Assembly (NCBI GenBank): GCA_028686345.1
Contig: JAQUCE010000010.1
Location: forward strand, 1 to 64,000
Direction of reading: 5' to 3'
DNA: 64,000 nucleotides
Source: Kiritimatiellia bacterium
Lineage (GTDB): Bacteria > Verrucomicrobiota > Kiritimatiellia > RFP12 > UBA1067
The notes under the pieces are model-generated. The model did no database searches. It was not told where the DNA came from and worked only from the letters and a program-made list of their open reading frames with translations. Of the stretch, positions 44,901 through 50,369 are shown in pieces (the stretch's first letter is position 1; each line of letters begins with the position of its first letter). Position numbers and translations under genes: made by a program.

Positions 44901-45126
44901 CTTCGACATTGGCCTGGTAAATGGCATTTGTCAGTGTTTTGCCGGCCATGGTGGAAAAATGGCCGAACGATTCATTTCGGTTCGTCCACCTCCCCACTTG
45001 CCCGCCATCACCAAGTGCTGCCATGTCCCGGGCCTGCAAATCCACATAAAGAGTTCCAGCGGATTCAATAGCATGACCTGCACTTACCAACCACGCGCTA
45101 ACCAACACAGCACATAACTTTTTCAT
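38998..45126 (-). CDS. Giant exported LamG / beta-helix / lectin-like surface protein
   Basis: The protein has 2042 residues from the ATG at 45126, where AAGGG precedes it and a signal peptide (about 1-20) starts. Two LamG/concanavalin domains lie at about 20-260 and 265-510, both ending in a short EQVISNYQEE / ADIYDIFKSE helix. A beta-helix with an autotransporter-type repeat motif begins near 515 (WSEAGNWSG, later RLTGNNTFTGPLTN). From about 1120 to 1850 there are three L-type-lectin-like units (GFAFVIHNDARG; DWVTFTLQNVG; GWALVFHNDPRG). The last about 180 residues hold another short beta-helix. No autotransporter barrel, LPXTG or PEP-CTERM end is seen, so anchoring is unknown. Glycan or matrix binding is inferred from the lectin-like folds. 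It stands alone. Confidence 0.72.
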   Translation of the reverse strand: MKKLCAVLVSAWLVSAGHAIESAGTLYVDLQARDMAALGDGGQVGRWTNRNESFGHFSTMAGKTLTNAIYQANVEGAQAIYFDGTVNSALVGPSTPAGFAGQNGVWSMEVWIMQPNLSSGSYEYMAWTKRRSASGVLIEFRYGSDGNCVEHYGSGFNFPWGTKPSGAMWHHVAITRGTDKLQRVYCDGYLVNTMDCSNLNIDGGGSMVLGSTLNTAGSDFDNIAFNGYLGAVRVHSGTLTAEQVISNYQEEHAQYHSVATAGTKLVEVRAADVTGVADGFAMTSLANQGTLGGVFTNWASGAGTKYVENYQGAPAFYFDGTSNTVMAGDMTIPDSLTGPNTTWTVESWVLRTSLTNTADYFSWTRRTGIQNSLMEFRYDATLGNALEHHTGNLRWGPFVPPPEQWQHLVFTRDASRVERVYVNGVKVNEQYLSYLNISSDTLAVLGATKLAGENTGFLSPFKGYVGQLRVTTGAKSAADIYDIFKSEVSDYLPGTSSVWHGPGGGNWSEAGNWSGTIPDGADKTADFSDGGEAVTNDLTGLVVQSILLGDAVTRISGNEVTLASGGVLRSLAYTNTVSAPLALEGRTTTRSKSGHSLVLAGDISGSGGITHVGGTTRLTGNNTFTGPLTNSYGTIEFDRVAALGASSTVLLGEGSLRYTGSEDAEISKGITSSAEHSRYGIIDVTDAAATLTISGKIDIPEYRPVIKRGSGRVELIYDQAQTLNGRGVAGGTTPGYTADGTVDQGVSYGSFVVEDGILLFNGGAGQVSTIRSGANVYIGTKYPGSPKMIVDGSTVNVVGGNWTTVGRGTGTTTAPQSPELVIINGGRFTTDHGVVLSYADGQLNYYGTPKLTIDNGYMSMNYSALINEDKGGYSIVNMSNNSVMENNQALGGDGILIAKTPGGQALFTVTNSILRANNLSVHRAGKLILSGNSSLETESTGNNTINDTANLNDFNQGYVEFDGATLTTRRINSIQQWFHKMPQINVGPDGMCASNDYWASLDAVLVPVTATDTIFTKKGPGLLGIRPAAIDVNINAGSLYLYGPVYNAYAPSATPLSSITMNGGLLETAYGSVFHNKRIEQPTVAGSLALFPFGLSWPKTSFQSIGAGASLARSDGWMQIVTTAGSQTGGVMLKEKQSITNAWTASFTLMGSAIVADGFAFVIHNDARGITALGASGHQLGYAGATGLTNSIAIGFDFYSRPTKVKFGRGDGVGGEFTELGTLYSMSLRDGMPMKTYITLSYDGSNAITITLKRADGRKESFTKSGVNLADITKTSRAYVGITAGTGGSTAHLLINDFVFDNGSTKASHQFYGQYSGTLVAAANGNIRVQVNGTTTQKGFGLATLSYETDSSITVSSSSELPAYEDVAPDLVPTQSAWQLNGNAEWRPNGALRLSYPAGDRNGAAFLKERLSVTNAWKATFSFDIGITSTDPADWVTFTLQNVGLDLSFSVKNQGAKTYNSAWSVTDGGIWSTRWNYYKNNRKLEIERQPANLVTALANPFTPLVFNNTTSKTALMTLSYNPAAKTVTVRTVQGENVLERYVTGVEPQHLTTAADGKAYVGFSGRVGGSWAENLITSFTFEEGADAHPPIDSAPYLAFDRYDGSGILTKQGNAPLALLGDLDYYPTNSTIRLSDGGLMLRRINDEPLSFLANRTEWIGYAEDNTFDPYSRVKICRTTASYKGAIACKRRVNVAKDFTVGFRVTSANAVADGWALVFHNDPRGPLAIGDLGGSLGYRGTTYGISKSVAIMFSIYNECRLSLGINGSTAGSAQSCIELRNRSIDTIVRYNYATKTVTVIMTDLADSTITGTYTFTDVDIPAQAQSNYAHPSMTSATGGETADLWVSNWSISYDRSEPVMDERLVLQELQLPAATAQTVMLDTPDSAGAPFLITTGTFGIDAKLQLSSSNGGQLKFAETMLAGANAVDVGASTTNYLASITGTYSMTKDGPGVLIMQGEAFSRLTANNGLTDISGLATDKSTIIRINNGAMLKVNDAGAARQAAGSLYVDGQKMKSGYYNAFNSEWITGEGDLSVGAIGMLFIVR

Positions 45127-45486
45127 AGCATCTACCCTTGTTTGTCTGTAACTGTTCACGTTTTACGAGCAGGAGCCCTGGAACCCGCCTGTTGTGCACG
45201 AATTCGTAAAGGAGCTGCCGTACTCCAAAAGTATACATAACACCATTCAAGGGTAACCTCGCTTCGCTCGGTGACTTTTTGAAGGATGATTCGCGAAGTT
45301 ACAGCCCTGTATATTTCAAGGGTAACCTCGCTTCGCTCGGTGACTTTTTGAAGGATGATTCGCGAAGTTACAGCCCTGTATATTTACTCAGTAAACCGAG
45401 CGCAGCTACCATCCTACGAACTGCGGACAACTTTACAGCAAAGCATAATCATATGTCAAGACTATTTTTTAAATAATTGTTAAACA
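45127..45486. repeat. Gap with 69-bp tandem duplication
   Basis: Between the giant gene and the transposase lie two perfect 69-bp direct copies (45246-45314 and 45315-45383). Each begins TTCAAGGGTAACCTCGC and holds CGCTTCGCTCGGTGACTTTT. The ORFs in the track here are by-products of the repeat. Confidence 0.85.
45246..45383. repeat. 69-bp tandem duplication
   Basis: There are two exact copies. Each contains CAAGGGTAACCTCG, which also occurs as its reverse complement at 46988-47001 on the other side of the IS91-type transposase. This may mark the edge of the mobile element, or be a host repeat into which it went. Confidence 0.88.
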
Positions 45487-46767
45487 TTAAATTGGCAGGA
45501 GCATCTGCACAAACCTAGGTTGTGAGTCTGTTTTTGCTGGCGAGGAGCAGGGTGGTAGAGACGGCCCCGCCCGGATGTGGTAGATAAACCCCTTGTTCTT
45601 ATCCCAGATGCAAATGAGTTCAAGATCTGTTGATCCGCAACGTTTACAGCGCAAAGGCACCTTCCCGACAGTATTGTCAATTGCTTGTTTACTGGGCATC
45701 CCATAGCGTTTTGAGAAATATTTGGCGGTGGATTCCGCCCTGCGAACAAGCTTTGCTAGAACATTACGCAGACGATCATAGATTTTCCGACGCACCGGTC
45801 GTGCGTAGATCCCATAATAACGCACCATACGAAAGCCTTTAGGTGGTAGATTTTGGATCATCCGTTCGATAAATTGCACCGCCGAAACCTTCTCGCAAAC
45901 TTGGCCGCGCCGATGGTCTTCATAACGATAACTCACATTCTTACCATCGTAATTAACAATCCTGCGCAGAGAAATAGGAGGGCTGCTTACATATTTACAG
46001 AGATAACCAATCAAACGTTCGACTGCACCTTTTTCCGGCATGCAGTTGCAATCAAAGCCTGATGGGTATTTTTTGAACATGGAGCCCAGCGTTGTATTCC
46101 AATATTTTTGATTCTTTGATCCACGGATAGCTTTCTTTAGCCCCATAATTACATGATATTGCCAAATCTTTCGTAGTTTTCGTGTATCAAAGTAAGTGAC
46201 ATTCCTCCACTTCTCATCCTTATCGACTCCACCCTCACTGACAATAAAATGCAGATGCGGATTTTGATTTCCTGACCGACCATGCAGTTGCATCACGGCT
46301 ATCAGGCCAACACGAATCTTCAACTTGGGGCGCCAACCCTCGATTAAGGACTTGATTGCCGCAGCTCCGGCATCAACGAATGCTTTCATGAATTTAGCAT
46401 CAGACAACACCAATGGACGCAACACCTGTGGAATCGTCAAAACGACCTGCCGATGTACGACCCCCTCAAACAGAACTGATCGAACTTGTTCAAGCCAATC
46501 GTCAACCGCGGATTTAACACACCTCAAACACAAGCGACTTTTACATGTGAAGCCAACTTTCCGTGTCGCACCGCAGGAAAGGCATTGATACTCGTAATAT
46601 CCTTCGCGAATATTACCGCAGGAGAGCATTCGCTCTACATTCTCGTACCAATAATTCGGTGGATGGCGACCCTGCTTATCTATGTAATAGTCAGTGAAAG
46701 CATTCCAATGCTCAGCAAATATCCTTTGCCAAACATTAAGCTCTGCAAATGAACGTTCAGTAACCAT
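45487..46767 (-). CDS. IS91-type HUH transposase
   Basis: This 426-residue transposase has an N-terminal zinc ribbon (CLSCGATRKVGFTCKSRLCLRC, about 60-83) and the HUH metal motif in QNPHLHFIV near residue 175. The Y2-type region includes YLCKYVSSPPISLRR near 255, and a C-terminal CKRCGS ribbon lies near 375. These are IS91 features, which move by rolling-circle transposition without terminal inverted repeats. It appears full length. The A+T-rich flank at 46887-46940 has a 27-bp tandem repeat. The element ends are not fixed. Confidence 0.88.
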   Translation of the reverse strand: MVTERSFAELNVWQRIFAEHWNAFTDYYIDKQGRHPPNYWYENVERMLSCGNIREGYYEYQCLSCGATRKVGFTCKSRLCLRCVKSAVDDWLEQVRSVLFEGVVHRQVVLTIPQVLRPLVLSDAKFMKAFVDAGAAAIKSLIEGWRPKLKIRVGLIAVMQLHGRSGNQNPHLHFIVSEGGVDKDEKWRNVTYFDTRKLRKIWQYHVIMGLKKAIRGSKNQKYWNTTLGSMFKKYPSGFDCNCMPEKGAVERLIGYLCKYVSSPPISLRRIVNYDGKNVSYRYEDHRRGQVCEKVSAVQFIERMIQNLPPKGFRMVRYYGIYARPVRRKIYDRLRNVLAKLVRRAESTAKYFSKRYGMPSKQAIDNTVGKVPLRCKRCGSTDLELICIWDKNKGFIYHIRAGPSLPPCSSPAKTDSQPRFVQMLLPI

Positions 46768-47063
46768 GAAAAACTATGAAATACTCGATTTTTTTCGTAA
46801 AAATGGCGAATAGGTTCTAAAAATGGCGAATAGGTTCCAAGCATGTAAAAAACATGCACCAAAACGCAACTATCTTACATAAAAACTTAAAAAGAAAAAG
46901 CAAATAAACAAAATTAAAAAGAAAAAGCAAATAAACAAAATTAAAGCTTGACTCAGTATTTTAGCTGGCGTGTTACAGGTTCTCTTCCGAGGTTACCCTT
47001 GGCCTCGGTTTTTTCAAAAGGCAAGCAGATTGTGCAACTCCATTATCAATTTTACGGTTTCCC
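46768..47063. repeat. A+T-rich flank of the IS91-type transposase
   Basis: It contains AAAAATGGCGAATAGGTTC twice in direct order (about 46797-46838), then a GCATGTAAAAAACATGC hairpin (46841-46857). Two 27-bp copies TTAAAAAGAAAAAGCAAATA plus AACAAAA follow (46887-46940), then CGAGGTTACCCTTG (46988-47001). The hairpin with adjacent repeats may be the origin or terminus end of the element; this is inferred. Confidence 0.6.
46887..46940. repeat. 27-bp A+T-rich tandem duplication
   Basis: Two perfect copies of a 27-bp purine-rich unit, with the start of a third (TTAAA). It lies upstream of the IS91-type transposase. Confidence 0.88.
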
Positions 47064-48602
47064 TTAATTTCGGCTCCAGGGCAGAGCATTCCACCATACT
47101 TCATTCGCATGGTTCTGTTGCACAGCACCGGGGGTTGAGCGCCCTTTTTCAACATAAGAGCGCAGAATTTTTGTCAGCTCTGCTATCATTTCGGGATGCC
47201 CTTCAATCTGGTTGTCGCTCTCTTTGGGATCAGCGGCAAGGTTATAGAGTTGCCATTTCGGCAGACCCTGCTTTAAAGCCTCGCCATCCTTGGGCAGACT
47301 CCAGCCGCCGGAGCCGGCGCAGTACAGGAGTTTCCAATCACCTCGGCGCACAACAAAAGCTCCGGATATAGAGTGGCAGATCACTGCTTCATGCAACGGT
47401 GTCTCAAGCGTTGCATCTTTGAACACCGGCATCAGGCTCACACTGTCTTCCGCCGCTGTTTCAGGGAGTTTGACCCCAACGGCATCGGCGCAGGTGGCCA
47501 TAATATCCACCAGCGAGATGATCTGAGCTGATTTTGTGCCGGCTTTAATCTGCCCTGGCCAGCGCGCGACAAACGGCACGCGGTGTCCACCTTCAAATGC
47601 ATCCGCCTTGTTGCCTCGCCAATGATTTTGCAGCTCCGCATTGTTGGCTCTGAGTTTAGCAAAGTTAGCTTCCCCAGGAGCCGTCCCATTATCGGCAGTG
47701 AAAATAACCAGTGTGTTAGCTGCAATGCCGCTGATTTCAATCGCCTTCAGTACCTGACCGACGCACCAGTCGGTCTCCATAATAAAGTCCGCATAGTCGC
47801 TGATACCGCTTTTACCTGCAAACTCCTTAGAGGGTGCGATAGGAGAGTGCGGCGATGTCAGAGGAAAGTAGAGAAAAAAAGGCTCTTTGTCTTTCGCGGA
47901 GTTAGTAATATATTCAACTGATTTCTCGGTGATCTTCGGCAGCACCGCTTCCAGGCTCCACCCCTCAACGCCAATGCCATTATTGGAGTAGTAGTGCTTT
48001 TCAAAGGTGAGATCCGTAGCGGGCACACCGAGCATCCTGCCATTTTCAATCCAGACAAAGGGAGGCCAGTTGGGAACATCATCGCCAAAATAGTAATCAA
48101 AGCCGCACCCGGCAGGGCCGCCCTCCACCTTTCCCGTAAAATCAATCTCCTGCTGTTTGCTGGTGAATCCGCCGCCCTTTTTCGGCCAATTCCAGCCCAG
48201 ATGCCATTTTCCAATACAGGCGGTCTGATAGCCGGCCCCCTTCAGCATACCAGGCAGGGTCAGGCGCCCCTCTTCAATCAGCGGACGCTCCCACTTGCCC
48301 ACGATTCCACGTTTTAGACGGCTTCGCCAGGAGTATCTGCCTGTTAGAACACCGTAACGGGTGGGAGTGCAGACTGCGGAGCCGGAGTGCGCATCGCTGA
48401 AGGTTATCCCCTCCTTGATCAGCGAATCAATATACGGGGTGGGAATTCCGCTTTTATCATTCAGTGCCGCAACTGAATCAATGCCCATGTCATCAGCTAA
48501 AATCAAAACAATATTTGGCTTCGCTGCATGCATGGTTCCGCAAAAAATCAGAGCTGCCATGAAGAGCATCTTATTAAGCATATATTTCACTTGTAATTCC
48601 AT
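47064..48602 (-). CDS. Exported arylsulfatase-type sulfatase
   Basis: The protein has 512 residues from the ATG at 48602, which has GAGG upstream (the track start is a TTG six codons earlier). A signal peptide is followed by KPNIVLILADDMG with the metal-binding aspartates. The formylglycine motif is CTPTR, Cys78, which replaces the more usual C-x-P-S-R. GKWHLGWNWPKKGGG, LYFPLTSPHSPIAPSK and VIFTADNGTAP complete the S1 family core. It acts on sulfate esters in the periplasm or outside the cell. It needs a maturase that is not in the window. It is separated from the other sulfatase by over 34 kb and has no glycosidase neighbour. Confidence 0.9.
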   Translation of the reverse strand: MELQVKYMLNKMLFMAALIFCGTMHAAKPNIVLILADDMGIDSVAALNDKSGIPTPYIDSLIKEGITFSDAHSGSAVCTPTRYGVLTGRYSWRSRLKRGIVGKWERPLIEEGRLTLPGMLKGAGYQTACIGKWHLGWNWPKKGGGFTSKQQEIDFTGKVEGGPAGCGFDYYFGDDVPNWPPFVWIENGRMLGVPATDLTFEKHYYSNNGIGVEGWSLEAVLPKITEKSVEYITNSAKDKEPFFLYFPLTSPHSPIAPSKEFAGKSGISDYADFIMETDWCVGQVLKAIEISGIAANTLVIFTADNGTAPGEANFAKLRANNAELQNHWRGNKADAFEGGHRVPFVARWPGQIKAGTKSAQIISLVDIMATCADAVGVKLPETAAEDSVSLMPVFKDATLETPLHEAVICHSISGAFVVRRGDWKLLYCAGSGGWSLPKDGEALKQGLPKWQLYNLAADPKESDNQIEGHPEMIAELTKILRSYVEKGRSTPGAVQQNHANEVWWNALPWSRN

Positions 48603-48678
48603 AAAAGCAAATCCTCGCAAAAAAACTTAAATCATATCATGCCATATAGCCTTAGGTAGTGCAAGCACATTAACGGGA

Positions 48679-48793
48679 GCAATTCTAATTAGACCGCGCC
48701 ACTGTTCAGAGGACACGCTAAAGCGTGAACAACATACGGTTTTCGGGGTATGTAGTTCACGCTTTGCGTGTCTTCGGCTATAATTAGAATTGC
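48679..48793. repeat. 115-bp MITE-like inverted repeat
   Basis: The ends GCAATTCTAATTA (48679-48691) and TAATTAGAATTGC (48781-48793) are perfect 13-bp inverted repeats. Inside, GACACGCTAAAGCGTGAAC pairs with GTTCACGCTTTGCGTGTC. The whole element is nearly self-complementary. It lies 61 bases upstream of the Rpn-type gene. No flanking direct repeat could be confirmed. Confidence 0.8.
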
Positions 48794-48854
48794 TGGCGGT
48801 TGCATAAATGACGGTTAGGTGATAGAATATTGTTGTCTTAAATGGAGATCAACT

Positions 48855-49778
48855 ATGAGGGCTAAAATCAGACAATTTGTCAGTTTTGACTGGGCCATGA
48901 AGAAGTTATTGCGCAGTAAGGCGAACTTTGGCGTACTGAACGGCTTTTTATCGGAGTTGTTGGAGGATGATATAACAATTACGGAGCTGCTGGAGAGCGA
49001 GGGTGGCCGCGAATATGCCCTTGATAAGGCCAACAGAGTTGATTTTCTGGTGAAGGATTCAACCGGCAAACGGATCATCATCGAGATTCAGTATAAAGAT
49101 GAGGCCGATTACTTTCATCGGATGGCCTTTGGTGTCAGTAAATTGATTGCCTCGTCAATTAATAAGGGTCAGATCTACGCCGACATTGACCAGGTCATCT
49201 CCGTTAACCTTGTCTATTTCGAGCTGGGCCAAGGCACTGATTATGTTTACTGCGGCCAGACAACCTTCCGTGGGCGGCATGACAAAGATCTGCTGGATTT
49301 GAATGATAAGCAGAAAAAGGTACTCGGACTTGAATCCATCAATGAAATCTTTCCCACCTTTTATATTCTGCGCATCAACGAATTTAATGATTTGGCTAAG
49401 ACAGGGTTGGATCAGTGGATCTACTTTCTGAAAAACGAGGCGTTACCGAAAGAAATCACAGCCAAAGGTTTGCGCGAAGCCAAGGAAAAGCTGGATATAA
49501 TGAAGCTCAGTGCAACGGAGAGAGCTGCCTATGATGAGTACCAGGAGCAGCTGCGAATCGAAGCCAGCGAGATCGAGTTCAGTATCAAGCGGGCTGAAGT
49601 AGCGGAGGAGGCCTTAAAGGAGGAGCGTCATCAGAAGGAAGAGGCTCTAAAAAGAGAGAGAGAGGAGCGTCATCAGAAGGAAGAGGCTCTAAAAAGAGAG
49701 AGAGAGGAGCGTCGTCAGAAGGACGACGCTTTTAAGCTGATTAAGGAACTTGAAGCGCAGTTGAAAAACAAGTCTTGA
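48855..49778 (+). CDS. Rpn-type PD-(D/E)XK nuclease/transposase-like protein
   Basis: The protein has 307 residues from the ATG at 48855 (GGAGATC upstream). SFDWAMKKLLRSKANFGVLNGFLSELL and then VDFLVKDSTGKRIIIEIQ near residues 65-85 give the PD-(D/E)xK core, with D, E-x-Q. The family (TIGR01784) is known for recombination-promoting nucleases and is often called transposase. The C-terminal end from about 255 is a coiled coil made of a 14-residue repeat, EERHQKEEALKRER, coded by 42-bp tandem copies (49620-49733). It is full length and intact. Some family members also have defence roles, which is not proved here. Confidence 0.85.
   Translation: MRAKIRQFVSFDWAMKKLLRSKANFGVLNGFLSELLEDDITITELLESEGGREYALDKANRVDFLVKDSTGKRIIIEIQYKDEADYFHRMAFGVSKLIASSINKGQIYADIDQVISVNLVYFELGQGTDYVYCGQTTFRGRHDKDLLDLNDKQKKVLGLESINEIFPTFYILRINEFNDLAKTGLDQWIYFLKNEALPKEITAKGLREAKEKLDIMKLSATERAAYDEYQEQLRIEASEIEFSIKRAEVAEEALKEERHQKEEALKREREERHQKEEALKREREERRQKDDAFKLIKELEAQLKNKS
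49620..49733 (+). repeat. 42-bp coding minisatellite in the Rpn-type gene
   Basis: Two near-perfect in-frame 42-bp units (49620-49661 and 49662-49703) and a partial third encode the repeated EERHQKEEALKRER peptide. Copy number changes would keep the frame, so length variation between strains is expected. Confidence 0.9.
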
Positions 49779-50369
49779 AAAATACTGTCATTGAACGAGT
49801 ATGACAGTGCCTACTAATAACGGCTTTACCGACTCGAAAAAGACGATATTGTCTAAAGCCAGATCCGAACATAGATAAGCATCTAGATCCACGCCGCCTG
49901 TAATCCGCAGTAAAACAGGGCCATAATGCGGCGTGAACATTCCGGTTGACATCAATTTATTTTCACCGTCTAATTATCAGATTGCCGGACTGTTAAGTCC
50001 GATAGCCTGCTAGTCATTCGAGACCAATACCGATGCCGACCCCGACTCCGATGTTGCCACGCACCTCTTGCCTATAACTCGATTATCGGTTTTAAATTTA
50101 TCGCCGCAAAAAGGCGCAAAAATAGTTGCTGTATAAAGTTCTGCGTATTTTGCGCCTTTTTGCGGCCAAAGATAGCAACGCAACAACGTTTAGTAGGAGC
50201 AGACAATATGCCGATTAGGGACAGGCACTGATTTCCTCATCGTTTTTTCGCAGCGAGGCTGCGCGGCGGGCTTGCCGCTAACCACTTGCCGCTTGCCACT
50301 AACCACTTGCCAATAGCCACTTGCCACTCGCCACTCGCCATGCGTCTGCGCGGGCAACCCTTGCCCGCC
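49779..50369. repeat. 590-bp gap with long perfect hairpin and R7/R9
   Basis: No gene is supported. A CCGATGCCGACCCC block (about 50030) resembles 24590-24615, and R9 lies inverted near 50067-50083. An 18-bp perfect inverted repeat is at 50104-50121/50148-50165, and R7 (TTAGGGACAGGCACTGATT) at 50215-50233. A short CCACTTGCC/ACTCGCC run (50281-50340) precedes the DUF4838 gene end. Confidence 0.7.
50104..50165. repeat. 18-bp perfect inverted repeat
   Basis: CCGCAAAAAGGCGCAAAA (50104-50121) faces its exact reverse complement (50148-50165) across 26 bases. It could be a bidirectional terminator-like stem between the convergent Rpn and DUF4838 genes. No U-tract follows on either side except the stem's own T-runs. 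Confidence 0.85.

Noticed and set aside
44422-45117. 231-residue plus-strand ORF
   Set aside because: Antisense to the N-terminal LamG domain of the giant gene.
45279-45476. Short ORF with a repeated peptide
   Set aside because: It is only the translation of the 69-bp tandem repeat; no ribosome site.
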